In this document: one piece after another, positions 42,345 through 52,363 of the stretch
How positions within the stretch are numbered: position 1 is the stretch's first letter
Layout of the letters: each line of letters opens with the position of its first letter
Assembly (NCBI GenBank): GCA_026018925.1
Contig: JAKSZU010000012.1
Location: 31,552,055-31,616,054 of the forward strand
Origin: Tupaia tana
Taxonomy: Eukaryota; Chordata; Mammalia; Scandentia; Tupaiidae
DNA length: 64,000 bases
Direction of reading: 5' to 3'
Program-made: the position numbers and the translations under genes
The notes under the pieces: model-generated
What the model was told of the DNA's origin: nothing
Databases searched by the model: none
What the model saw: the letters and a program-made list of their open reading frames with translations, nothing else

Positions 42345-42519
42345 AAAATAATTTTTAAATTTTTTACTTATTTATTCATTTATTTTATTTTAATTTGACC
42401 AGAGAAGGACAGAGAGAGAGAGAGAGAGTCAGAAAGCAAACTGCCAGAGCCGGAACTCGAACCGCAGTTGCCCATGTGGAAGTCCAGTGCCCTTAACCAC
42501 CATACTACTTGCTGGCACC
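42345..42519 (-). mobile_element. SINE-1s (short form)
   Basis: Reverse short copy with (GA)n and 'gtcagaaagcaaactgccag' at the short junction. Imperfect duplication around 'acaatagta'. Confidence 0.85.
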
Positions 42520-42663
42520 TACAATAGTATAGTTCTAATAGCCACCATTACTATTAGATGCATATCCTGCTTTATCTCATTTAACGCCACATCCAACAAG
42601 TCTGCACAGAAAGAGTTTTTCTCTATCTTATAGTTAAAAAAAAAAAAAAAAAAGATTTAGATG

Positions 42664-42900
42664 TGGGCCAGCAAGTGGCATGGTCGTTTAAGGCGCTGAA
42701 CTTCCACAGGGCCAACCATAGTTTAAGTCCTGAACTTGAAGGCTGGAGAATCTCGCCAGGTGAGAGGAGAATGGAGGAGAAAGGGTTGCTTGCATGGCCA
42801 TTCCCCTGGGGGAGATTTCTAACTCTCTCTCTCTCTCTCTCTCTCCAGAAAGCACAAGTGCCCTATGACAAAAAACTAAAAAGAAAAGGAAAAAAGTAGG
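42664..42900 (+). mobile_element. SINE-1 with internal deletion
   Basis: Forward copy 'gggccagcaagtggcatggt' to 'ccctatgacaaaaaactaaa'. The 'cgtgtgcgtgcccaaaatcc' segment is missing and joins 'cgccaggtgagaggagaatg'. Confidence 0.85.
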
Positions 42901-43341
42901 TTTAAAGAGGTGAAGGGGATTTGCTGAAAAAGCTAAAATGGAATTCAAACCTAACTTTCAAATATACCAATTGTCTTTTCTGTGACCATTGTACACACAG
43001 TGCGGTGCTCAAGCCCTTCCAGCTCCACCCTTGGAAATCCTGCCTGCCTTTTCAGCCCTTAACAGAACTAAACTCTCCTCCTGTGCGCTTATTCATACCT
43101 TCTGCTTGGCCTCAGGTATTTAATCTAGCTTTTTGTTCATTCAGGGTTAGTTTTCCCAGGACACACCCACTGAGGGGTGGAGTCTGGAAGTAGATTATCA
43201 GGGGTCTGGGAACAATCGAATGTTCCCTGGTTCTGAGTCTCCACCCAGTGAAGTCACCCACATCTAGAGCCCCTTTCCAGAAATGCTCACCACTCCTTTC
43301 CCCTAGCAGTATCCCCTGGGGCTCACTTTGGTAAAGCCATA
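42901..43341. other. Intergenic, no feature recognised
   Basis: Nothing recognised. Confidence 0.5.
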
Positions 43342-43381
43342 TTCATGCAATTCCATTCAATATGGAATGGAATTGCATGAA
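43342..43381. repeat. Perfect 17-bp inverted repeat (hairpin)
   Basis: 'ttcatgcaattccattc' (43342-43358), 6-base spacer, then its exact complement 'gaatggaattgcatgaa' (43365-43381). Not part of a recognised repeat family. Confidence 0.95.
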
Positions 43382-43500
43382 GTTGAAGGACTTGGGCTCC
43401 AGCCCCTGTCTTGTAACCAAAGGTGTGATTTGGACAAGTCATTTTAGTTCTCTGGGTCTCACACTCTGTACAATGGGGTGAAAGTGTGTATGGAGTGGGT
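43382..43500 (+). repeat. MIR
   Basis: 'tgtgatttggacaagtcatt', 'ttagttctctgggtctcaca' and 'ctctgtacaatggggtgaaa' match the MIR core. It begins at the edge of the hairpin. Confidence 0.65.
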
Positions 43501-43654
43501 GCTAGGTGAAACTTTGGTAACAGGTTATGTTTTCACTTACGCATTTATATATATTTATTTTTTAAATTTTAAATTTATTTATTTTGCATTTATTCACTGA
43601 ACATCATCACCACAGCATACAAAATGTGATTTCCCATCTAGAATACACTGTATT

Positions 43655-43772
43655 TATATTTTTAGACAGTCTTTCTAGGTTGCCCAGACTGTCCTTGAAC
43701 TTGCGATCCTCCTGCCTCTACCTCCCAAGTAGCTGGGCTTACAGCCCCATGCCACTGTGCCCACCTACCATT
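43655..43772 (-). mobile_element. 7SL-derived (Alu/B1-like) monomer
   Basis: Reverse complement reads 'aggtgggcacagtggcatgg', 'gtaagcccagctacttggga', 'ggcaggaggatcgcaagttc', 'aaggacagtctgggcaacct' and ends 'actgtctaaaaat'. Full monomer of about 118 bp, similar to early Alu/proto-B1 monomers. Confidence 0.88.
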
Positions 43773-44137
43773 CTATGCTTCAGAAGCTGCTGCCAGATTG
43801 TCAGTATGGCACGTGGGCTTTCATTAAGCTTTTTGGAGCAGGTACTTGCTAAAAATCTGTTTATTGTAGTATTACATTCATGAATTGTAGCGAAGGAAAG
43901 AAATGACTATTGAAAATGAAATTTACCCTAGTCACGTTCACCTTTCAGGGAATACATTTTCTTTATCTAGAAAAATACCACAAATCAGTGTTTTTGAATA
44001 TGAAAGACCAGCCTTTTTCCCTCAGCTTCTTTTGTTATCATTTATGATTCTGTTTATCTTCTTTGTTAGCTTATTAGCTATTAGTCTTTGATTTGTTATT
44101 TCAGCGATTGTTTTAGAGTTTAGAGTATACGTCTTTT

Positions 44138-44379
44138 TTTAAAGATTTTTTTGTCATAGGGCGCATGTGTTCTCTGGAGAGAGAAAGGGAGGAATAATGA
44201 GAAATCACCTCTCAATGGGGGATGGCCATGTCACAATCCCTTTTCTTGCATTTTTGGGATTTGGGGCACACATGCACATGTACCTGGCATGTTCATCAGG
44301 CTGCCAGCTCTGGGACTCAAACAGCTTAGTCGTCCATGTGGGATCCAATGCCTTAACCATCATACCACCTTCTGGCCCT
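44138..44379 (-). mobile_element. SINE-1 nested in L1
   Basis: Reverse copy 'tttttttgtcatagggcgca' to head complement 'cataccaccttctggcccta'. Confidence 0.85.
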
Positions 44380-44849
44380 AAAGTCTACATCTTTAACTTT
44401 CACAGTCTGTCTTAAAGTGATAACTATGTCTTGTCACCTGTAGTATACGAATTATAAAATAGCGTACTTCCATTTCTCTTCTCTTGCCCTATGTGCTGAT
44501 GCTGTCACACATTTTTACTATGTTATAACCCTATGCTACTTGTTATTTTGGTTAAACAGTTAATTTCCCTTAGAGAAATATAAATAATAAGAATTCCTAC
44601 CTATTTACTCATGTCAAAAGCATTTCTGGAGCTCTTCATTCCTCTGTATATACCCATATTTTCCTCTGGTACTATTTTTCTTCTTGCTGAGGAACTTCCT
44701 TTAGTATTTCTTGCAATGTTTGTCTCTTAGTGAATAATTCTTTTGGTATCTAAATGTATAAAAATAACTTTGTTTTGCTTTTTAAAAGTGATATTCTTCT
44801 AGATACAGAATTCTAGGTTCACAGTTGTTTTGTTTTGTAACTTTAACAA

Positions 44850-45072
44850 AAATCTTTTAATTAACTTCTCCATGAGCAAACAAGAAATAAAGAGAGAGCA
44901 AACTCCAAAGAATGTTCTGTTGCCACAACACCCCCAGCCACAGCTGGCCCTGGATCACAGGCATGCACGTGCCCAGGGTACTCAGGGAGGTCTCTAGGTG
45001 CAAACCTGGAACCTGCCCTTGTGGTCAGCCTCGCAAAGCACCACATCTTACTGCTGCACCATTGTCCAGCCC
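44850..45072 (-). mobile_element. SINE-2 nested in L1
   Basis: 'gcccagggtactcagggagg', 'tctctaggtgcaaacctgga', 'acctgcccttgtggtcagcc' and 'ctgctgcaccattgtccagc' in the SINE-2 order. Confidence 0.8.
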
Positions 45073-45170
45073 CCTTTTTGCTGTTATTGTTTTCATTTTC
45101 TCCAATACTGTAAAGATGCTGCTGCACTATCTCCTCATTTACTTTATTTCCAACAAGAAATCTGTTGTCA

Positions 45171-45422
45171 GGACCAGCAAGTGGTTACATTGCTAGACTC
45201 CCATATAATCAACCATGGTTTATGTCCTGGACCCAGTGGCTTAAAACACACAGGGTGCGTGTGCGTGTGCGTGCGCGCCCCAAATCCCGAGAGAAGAATG
45301 GAGGAGAAGGGATTGTGGTGTGGTTATCCCCGCTGGGGGATGATTTCTCACTTTCTCTCTCTCTCTGTCTCTCCGGTGAGCATATGTGCTCTTATAACAA
45401 AAATCTCTCAAAAATAAAAGAA
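45171..45422 (+). mobile_element. SINE-1 nested in L1
   Basis: Forward copy with a 16-bp duplication 'aagaaatctgttgtca' / 'aagaaatctgctgtca' (45155-45170 and 45423-45438). Confidence 0.92.
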
Positions 45423-45763
45423 AAGAAATCTGCTGTCATCCTTTTCTTTGTTCTTTTGTAAGTAATATGCTTTTTTTCTCTGACTGTGTTAATATTTTCT
45501 CTTCACACCGGTTTTTAAGAATTTGGCTATGGTGTGCCTTGATGTCGTCTTCATGTTGGCATTTGTTGAGCTTTTTGTTCTTTGAACTTAGAGTTTTAAT
45601 AAATTTTTAAAAAATGTTCGGCTGTTATTTCTTCATGTTATCTTTTTTGTCCCTCTTTTTCTCTTCTTTGGCAACTCTAATTACATGAACATAGTAGAAT
45701 AATTGAAGTTGGTTCACAGCTCATTCATGTTCTTTCACTTGCTGTTTTCATTAATAATACTCT

Positions 45764-46113
45764 TTTTAAAAAATTATTTAATTTTGAGGCTAGGAGATGG
45801 CGTGGTGGTTAAGGCACTGGACACTCGCATATGACCAACCATTGTTCAAGTCCTGGACCTGATTGCTTGCTTTCTCACTTTCCTTCTCTCTGTGACTCTC
45901 TCTGGTCACATTAAAAAAAAAAAAAAAAAAAGGAATAAATAAAATTTTTTAAAAAGTATTTTATTTTATTTATTATTATTATTTTTAAATTTGCTATAGA
46001 GCATGTACACTCATGAAAGAGAGAGAGAGAAAGCCACTAGGTCTGGGACTCAAATTGTGGTTCGTCATGTGGGGAGTACAGTACCTTAATCACTATGTCA
46101 CCTGCTGGTCCCT
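45764..46113 (-). mobile_element. SINE-1s (short form), split by another SINE
   Basis: Outer duplication 'attaataatactct' (45750-45763 and 46114-46127) encloses a reverse short SINE whose T-rich tail was entered by the forward copy at 45788-45950. The head complement is 'atgtcacctgctggtccct'. Confidence 0.85.
45788..45950 (+). mobile_element. SINE-1s (short form), nested
   Basis: Forward short copy with 'aggagatggcgtggtggtta', 'ttgcttgctttctcactttc' and A-run tail. Confidence 0.9.
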
Positions 46114-46964
46114 ATTAATAATACTCTAAATTCATTTATATCTCTGTATCTCATTTTGTATAGTTTATATTACTATGATTTTAAATTCATTTTTTTCCTG
46201 CCATTAATCTCATCCAGTGTATTTCTCATCACAGACACTCAAGTTTTCATCTCTAAAAGTTTGATTTGTGTCTCTTTTGTATTTTCCATGTTTCAATTTA
46301 ACTTTTGAACATATAACGCAGTTATAATAACTGTGTGAATGCCATTCTTTGCTAATTCTAACATCTGTGTCAGTTCTGGGCTAATTTCAGTTGATTGATT
46401 ATTCTCCTCAATATAAGTCATGTATTCCTGCCTCTGAGCAGTCTCCTAATCTTTGATTAGATGTCAGACATTGTGATTTCTACCTTGTCGAGTGCTGGAT
46501 ATTTTTGTACTCCTGTATGATCTTTAACTTTGTCCTGGGATATAGTTAAGATACTTAAGCAGTTTGATCCTCTTAGCTATTGCCTCTTGTGGTTTTCTTA
46601 GGTGGTTCTGGAATAGCTCATTCTAAGGCTAATTATTTCTACCACTGAGCCAGGGCTTTTCTGATTACATGCAATACCTTGTAAATACATTGTTTTTTTT
46701 TCAGTCTGGCTGATGGGAAGAGATATTATTTCTGGGCAATACTGAGCATTGTCACTTCTAGGGTGATTCTTTCCCTAGTCTTGGGAGTTTTCTCAGGTAA
46801 GACCTTCTCCAGATCTCTGGAGTTCTGTGTGAGTAAAGTTCTCTTCTCTGTACAATGCCTTGTAAACTCTTGTCACTCCTCCCTGTTGAAAATTTGACAA
46901 ATTGCCATATTACAACATATTAATATATTAATAAGAATATTTATTAACATTTATTGATCAGTTA

Positions 46965-47080
46965 CACTTTCTGAATGAGGAAACCGAGCTAAGAGACATT
47001 AAATCAAATGTCATTAGAACAGAGACGGTCTGTCCCAGGCACCCACATTTTTAACTATTATGTTGTACTGCCTGTATTTA
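46965..47080 (-). repeat. MIR fragment
   Basis: 'ctgaatgaggaaaccgagct' then 'gagacattaaatcaaatgtc' and 'aactattatgttgtactgcc' follow reverse MIR. Confidence 0.55.
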
Positions 47081-47193
47081 ATCCAGCATTAATTCCTAAT
47101 CTTTATGATAAACCACTATAAATCTATGGTTTGGTTTATAATCAATAGCTGGTTAGAATAGAGGAAATTTAGTGATTTTTAAAAGCTGAGACT

Positions 47194-47362
47194 AGGGGCC
47201 AGCAGGTGGCATGGTGGTTAAGGTGTTAGACGCCCACCTGGTTGACCATGGTTTGAGTTCCAGACTTGGTGGCTTGCTTTCTCACTTTCTCTCTCTCTTT
47301 CTCTCTGTCTCTGTCTCTCTCTGGTCAAACTAAAAAATAATAATAAATAAATAAAATTAAAT
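47194..47362 (+). mobile_element. SINE-1s (short form)
   Basis: Forward short copy with 'gggccagcaggtggcatggt', 'gtggcttgctttctcacttt' and an (ataa)n tail; flanks 'aaaagctgagactag' and 'aaaaatctgagaatag'. Confidence 0.9.
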
Positions 47363-47461
47363 AAAAATCTGAGAATAGCCAGAGAAAACTGAGAAAAACC
47401 AGAGAATAAGAGAATGTGATATCACATGAATCACTTATAATAATGTGTCTCTCTCATTTCT

Positions 47462-47742
47462 TTCTCTTTCTCTTTATTTATTTTTTTTTCTGAGAGAGAT
47501 TTTTGCTATAGGGAAAGTGTGCTCACCGGAGAGACAGAGGGAGACAGAGACACAGAAAGTGAGAAATCATCCCCGGGGGGATGACCATGCCACCATCCCT
47601 TCTCCACAATTCTTCTCTCAGGATCTTGGGCACGCATGCACACATGCCCTGTGTGGCTTTTAAGCTGCTGGATCCAGGCCTTGAACCATGGTCAGCTACA
47701 TGAGAGTCCAGTGATACAACCATTATGCCATCTGCTGGTCCC
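47462..47742 (-). mobile_element. SINE-1
   Basis: Reverse copy with a 17-bp duplication 'gtgtctctctcatttct' / 'gtgtctttctcatttct' (47445-47461 and 47743-47759). Confidence 0.92.
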
Positions 47743-47839
47743 GTGTCTTTCTCATTTCTAAGCACTTATTACAGGCTAGACATTTGACTGAGAGCTCTAC
47801 ATGTACTACCTATTTAATTTTCACATTATATTTAGCAAA

Positions 47840-47975
47840 TATGATTTTCTCCAATCCTGCAGAGGAGTAAACTAAGGCCCCCATCCCATAGTGAAGTGTC
47901 AGACCTCAACTACGTCTAGATCTGCCTGACCACTACACTCCATGTTATTTACCACTCCACTAAATTTCCTCTTTG
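47840..47975 (-). repeat. MIR fragment
   Basis: 'cctgcagaggagtaaactaa', 'ggcccccatcccatagtgaa' and 'ctgaccactacactccatgt' follow reverse MIR. Confidence 0.55.
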
Positions 47976-47978
47976 GCG

Positions 47979-47980
<2 letters not shown>

Positions 47981-48011
<31 letters not shown>
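47981..48011. repeat. (GT)15 microsatellite
   Basis: 31 bp of uninterrupted GT in sequence outside any SINE. Confidence 0.95.
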
Positions 48012-48012
<1 letters not shown>

Positions 48013-48243
48013 AATGACAAAAATAGATCATTTAGGACCCCTGCCCTCTCAGAGTTTATAGTCTAGTGGAGGAGTTTTGTTCTAAATTTTAGTCAAGATT
48101 GTTAATTGCTAAGTGACAGAATGTCAACTTGACCTATATAGTAAAAAGGTAAAATTTTCCCAAGTAACAACGAGAAGGGCATGAAAGCAACCAGGCCCTT
48201 AGGACAACTGGGTCCAATGACTGGAACCTCCCAGGATTCTTTT

Positions 48244-48337
48244 TTTTTTTAAGATGCAGCTTTTTTTTTATAAGTATTTTTTATTTAGCTTTATTTATTT
48301 ATTTACTTATTTATTTTAATTTGACCAGAGAGGGACA

Positions 48338-48382
<45 letters not shown>

Positions 48383-48465
48383 CAAGCCGCCAGGTCTGGG
48401 ACTCAAACCTCAGTCAGCCATGTGGGAGTCCAGCGCCCTTAACCACTACACCATCTGCTGGCCCC
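48244..48465 (-). mobile_element. SINE-1s (short form)
   Basis: Reverse short copy with a perfect 18-bp duplication 'acctcccaggattctttt' (48226-48243 and 48466-48483). An expanded (GA)n at 48342-48379 lies in its pyrimidine-tract region. Confidence 0.95.
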
Positions 48466-48483
48466 ACCTCCCAGGATTCTTTT

Positions 48484-49356
48484 ACTCACTGCTTCTTGTT
48501 TGTTCCTCCTTCTTCCCCTCCTCCTTCAGTAACTTATTATATAAATTTTTCACGCACAGAGAAGTTGAAAGATTTGTCCACTCATAACCCATCACTTAGA
48601 TTTTTTGCACTGATATTTTGCTATATTTAATTTATCACATATGTGTTTGTTCATATCTATTTTATCTTACATATTGGATTTTTTTTCTCAGACTATTTTC
48701 CTATAATGACCAAAATTCTCATTTCATACCTCTCAGTCTTAATTTTTGCAACTCTGGCACAAAAAAACTCCTGTGGACAGATCCAGATTCCTCTAACTTG
48801 AGCTGTACACCTGCCCCCTGGACTAAGGGCAAAGTACCCTGGAATGGGCAGCTCCCACCAGGACTACGTGGTGGGTATGGAGGGAGAGGCAGAAATGTGC
48901 GGCAAACAAGGAAAATGATACAGGAATGATAAGTGAGTGACCACGTGGACAGTGGGGGATTGTGGGAATGCAAAGGGAGACACCGAATCCAGCTGGGTAG
49001 TCCAAGCATGGCTTCCCCCTAAGGAGCCAATTCTTGTACTGGATCTTGGAAGACATGAGAGGTCACGTGTTGACACAAGGATGGAGGCAAAAGAGATGAT
49101 AGAGCTTAAGTGCAAAGTGGTGAGAGTCTGGAGCAGGGAAAACCCAGGGAAGAAAAATAACATAGCCACACACACATGCTCCAGTGTTGAAATCCTTCAT
49201 GGTGCAGACAGTAGTGAACTGGTTTCAGAGCTGATTATGTGCATGTGAGTAGTGTGGAATTGGTCTTAGTAGTAGTATTTTTATACCTTGCGAATCAACA
49301 AACCTACAAATGAGGACTATTTTTCTCAGAGATTGTTTAAACATTTACCAGCACCA
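48484..49356. other. Intergenic, no feature recognised
   Basis: Open frames of about 100 codons on both strands at 48618-49248 overlap one another and show no protein-family signature. Possibly old repeat sequence; family not identified. Confidence 0.4.
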
Positions 49357-49448
49357 GGCTGGTCTCATGGCCTAATTATTAAAGGAGCTGGAACACACAG
49401 GGTCAACTGCAGTTCGAGTTCTGACCCTAGCAGCTTGAAAGACACGCA

Positions 49449-49488
<40 letters not shown>

Positions 49489-49615
49489 AAAATCCTGAAA
49501 GGAGGGAGAATTGGAGAAGGGACTGCAGCGTGCCCGCTCCCCATGGGTGGTGCTTTCTCCCTGTCCCTCTCTCTCTGTCCCTCTCTAGAGAGCACATCTG
49601 CTCACTATTCATCAG
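49357..49615 (+). mobile_element. SINE-1, old copy with GT microsatellite
   Basis: Forward copy whose 'gtgtgcgtgcgtgcc' segment has become (GT)18 at 49451-49486. Body and pyrimidine tract follow in order. Confidence 0.85.
49451..49486. repeat. (GT)18 microsatellite
   Basis: Uninterrupted, inside the preceding SINE. Confidence 0.97.
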
Positions 49616-50384
49616 TCAATCAATCAAACTTATCAGCACCACAGGTCCCAGGCTGCAGTTGACTATTAGATTTTTTCTGAGGATCTCTGGTGTACAAGGA
49701 AGTATTTCCATTATAAAACATTTATCTTGCAGGTTCTGTTTCTGGTCTTGAACTATTTCCTCCTGAGCTTCATTCATCTCATTAACCTGCCTGGAAGGTG
49801 CCAGGCTTATGCTGGTGCTACAGATATGACAGCAAGAAGCCATGGCAACTGCTTCCAATACTACCAGGAACCGAGGACCAGTGCCCTTGTTCTGCATCTG
49901 GACTCTGCCAAGCGTTTTACCAGGAAGACAGATTGCTATCAGGAAGAAAGATTCCTTAGCCTGTGAGTCTATGTGTGTGTGTGTGTGTGTGTATGTTGTT
50001 TTTTTTAATAATTCGTTAACATCGATGGAGTCATAGCTGGCTGACTCCACAGCACCTCCCGTCCGGCTCCCACAAGAGGTAACAATTGGGACTGGCAACT
50101 TCCCAAAGCATCTTATCAGTCCATGTGGAACCATTCCTACATTTGAATTTTCTTGGTGTGAGCTCCCCTCAGAGTCCCGCAGAGCAGCTGGATATGACAG
50201 AGAAGCTTCCTCCCCAGGGCTCCAGCGTGAACTGGTCAAGGGTATATAAGTTACATGTTAATAGATTTTTTCCAGAATACTTCCCTAATCAACTATGGTA
50301 AAGCATTATACCTTCGCTAACGATGTGTAATGGTGTCCATTTTCTTATTCTAATAATGGAGTTTAGGGCATACTGCCACTAAAT
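49616..50384. other. Unassigned intergenic sequence
   Basis: A minus-strand frame of 207 codons (to 50239) is partly a GT-repeat translation and part SINE tail, and shows no domain. Short (GT)n at 49972-49993. Origin not recognised. Confidence 0.45.
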
Positions 50385-50884
50385 ATGCTTGGTATTTGAG
50401 AAAATAACAGAAGCAGGAAAGTCTCTCACTTCCCCCTGAGTCTTTTCCCCTGAAGCAGGTCATAAAACCTAGAAAGGATTTTCTGACCTTCCCCTGAAGC
50501 AGGTCATAAGTCTGTCATTTGAGAGGTGCCCTCCATATATGCAGAGGAAGGAAACATCCTATCTCTGAAGACATAAGGTTCAGGGAGAAGAATCTGGACA
50601 AATAAGCCCCGCTAAATTCCCCCTGGTTTATTACCACTGGGTTATACTTTTTTGTATTCAGTCGCACTTCTCTATTACTGTTCAGTTTTTCATCAAACTC
50701 AGCATAAAAAAATACTTAGGTTTATTCATTTCTTTGGGTCTTTATTTTCTAATGAAGTCTCCTGTGTCACATAAAACTTAATATTAAATAAATAAGCACT
50801 TTTTTCTTGTTAATTTGTCTTTTGTTTATCAGCCTCAACCATGAACCTAAGATGAGAAGAAAGTTATTGCTTCCCCTACAGTAA
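50385..50884 (+). mobile_element. Solo LTR, ERV1 (gamma-retrovirus-like) type
   Basis: Begins near 'tgagaaaataacag' and ends 'gcttcccctaca' (TG...CA). It has an AATAAA at 50787-50792 within the R region, followed by 'cttgttaatttgtcttttgt' and 'aacctaagatgagaagaaag', typical of the U5 end of many mammalian ERV1 LTRs. U3 carries a direct repeat 'cccctgaagcaggtcataa' (50447-50465 and 50491-50509), like an enhancer duplication. No internal viral genes are present. A clean target duplication is not visible. Confidence 0.7.
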
Positions 50885-50948
50885 CAGGGCTAGATGTTCT
50901 CAATCTTTTAATATTTGTCAGACATATTGTTGAAAAACTGTATCCTAT

Positions 50949-51034
50949 TTCTCTTTTCTTTTCTCTTTTCTCTCTTCTCTTCTTCTCTTCTCTTCTCTTC
51001 TCTTCTCTTCTCTTCTCTTCTTTTCTCTTCTCTT
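50949..51034. repeat. (TCTTC/TTTTC)n pyrimidine repeat
   Basis: About 86 bp of CT-rich short repeats followed by a T-run. 'cttttgtttaactttt' occurs on both sides of the T-run (about 51031-51046 and 51065-51080). Confidence 0.9.
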
Positions 51035-51069
51035 TTGTTTAACTTTTTTTTTTTTTTTTTTTTTCTTTT

Positions 51070-51292
51070 GTTTAACTTTTGACAGAGGGCTAATGTACTT
51101 GCTGGAGAGAGAGAAATCGAGAAAGCACCCCTGCCTCAAGTAGGGCATGATCATGCTGCAATCCCTTCTCTGATTCTGGGCATGCTTGTGCATGTACCTG
51201 GCATGTTTCTCAAGCTGCCAAGTCCAGGACTTGAACTACACAGTCGGCCCTGTGAGACCCAGCATCTTTAACCATCATGCCATGAGCTGGCC
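51070..51292 (-). mobile_element. SINE-1, old copy
   Basis: Reverse copy with 'ttgacagagggctaatgtac', 'gctgcaatcccttctctgat' and head complement 'catgccatgagctggccc'. Confidence 0.8.
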
Positions 51293-51303
51293 CTCAATCC
51301 TAC

Positions 51304-51531
51304 TTTTTTTTTTTTTAAGAGAGATTTTTTGCTATAGGGTGGGTGCACTTGCCAGAAAGACAGAGACAGAGAGACAGAAAGCAAGAAATCACCCGCTCAG
51401 GGGATGGCCACACCACAATCCCTTCTCCTCCATGCACATGTGCCCAGTGTGAGTTTAAGCCATCAGGTCCAGGACTTGAACTGCAATAGACTATATGGGA
51501 GTCTAGCGACGTAACCGTTATGTGCTGGTCC
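51304..51531 (-). mobile_element. SINE-1 with internal deletion
   Basis: Reverse copy, 'tttttgctatagggtgggtg' to 'gttatgtgctggtcc'. The 'tctcctcttgggatcttgggc' stretch is deleted, joining 'ctcctcc' to 'atgcacatgtgcc'. Confidence 0.85.
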
Positions 51532-51895
51532 TTGTGTTCTACTTTCTAAAGAATTTGCTTTTCTCTGACACCAGTATGTTTGAGCAACTTTTTATACATT
51601 TATTGTTGATTTGCATTTCTTCTGCTGTGAATTGCTTAGTCATATTATTTGCCTGTTTTTGTATTTGTTTTTGTTTTTGTTTTTCTTAGAACTCCAGTAC
51701 ACTGAATAAATCTTTCCTTGCAACTAGACTCTTGGGCAGATATTACAGGGTTTTTTGTTTTGTCGTCCTCCGGTAATGAAAGTCCTCCAATCTGCTTTAA
51801 ATATTAGAAAGCTCATTCCAGTCTATGTGATCACCTAGCTCAGATCTATTCCTGTGTGACTTCAACTCTCCAAGCTCATGAAAGTTGAATCGTCT
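51532..51895. other. Intergenic, no feature recognised
   Basis: AT-rich; 51580-51680 resembles antisense L1 sequence, but weakly. Confidence 0.4.
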
Positions 51896-52354
51896 GAGGC
51901 TAACAGGTGGTGTGGTGGTTGAGGTGCTGAACTCCTACATGGCGGACTGCAGTTTGAGTCCTGGACATGGTGACTTGCTTTCTTACTGTCTCTCTCTGTC
52001 TCTGGTGAGCTTACCTGCTCATAGCAAAATTTAAATAATAATAATAAATTAAATTAAATAAATAATTCTTTTTTTTTGAGAGAGAGAGAGATTTTCGCTA
52101 TAGGGCGCGTGCGCTCGCCAGACAGACAGAGAGAGACATTAGAGACAGAAAGCGAGAAATCACCCCCCAGGGGGGATGGCCACGCCGCAATCCCTTCTCC
52201 TCCATTCTCCTCTCAGGATCTTGGGCACGCACGCACACGCGCCCGGCGTGAGTTTTAAGCCACCGGGTCCGGGATGCGAACCGCGGTCAACTACGTGGGA
52301 GTCCAGCAACATAGCCATTATGCTAACTGCTGGTTCCCAAATAAATAATTCTTT
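51896..52354 (+). mobile_element. SINE-1s (short form), tail entered by a young SINE
   Basis: Forward short copy 'ggctaacaggtggtgtggtg' with 'gtgacttgctttcttactgt' and an (aat)n tail; the tail is interrupted at 52071. Confidence 0.87.
52071..52338 (-). mobile_element. SINE-1, young copy
   Basis: CpG-rich reverse copy. Perfect duplication 'aaataaataattctt' (52056-52070 and 52339-52353). Confidence 0.94.
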
Positions 52355-52363
52355 AAAAAAAAA

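Larger units (their letters stand above)
44075..46905 (-). mobile_element. Ancient L1, minus strand, broken by SINEs
   Basis: Antisense L1 landmarks appear in order: 'gagtatacgtct', 'atttcttgcaatgtttgtct', 'gatacagaattctaggttca', 'ctgctgtcatccttttcttt', 'ggctatggtgtgccttgatg', 'ttatttcttcatgttatc', 'tctaacatctgtgtcagttc', 'gtcagacattgtgatttcta', 'gtgctggatatttttgtact'. This is the ORF2-to-3' region of an old L1 subfamily; no coding capacity remains. Five SINEs have landed in it. Confidence 0.85.

Noticed and set aside
49616..50239. Minus-strand open frame of 207 codons
   Set aside because: It includes a translated GT repeat (THTHTH) and the tail of a SINE, with no domain. Chance opening is likelier than a gene.
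50949..51034. Regular short repeats as a CRISPR-like array
   Set aside because: It is a simple pyrimidine microsatellite with no spacer structure, and the DNA is mammalian.
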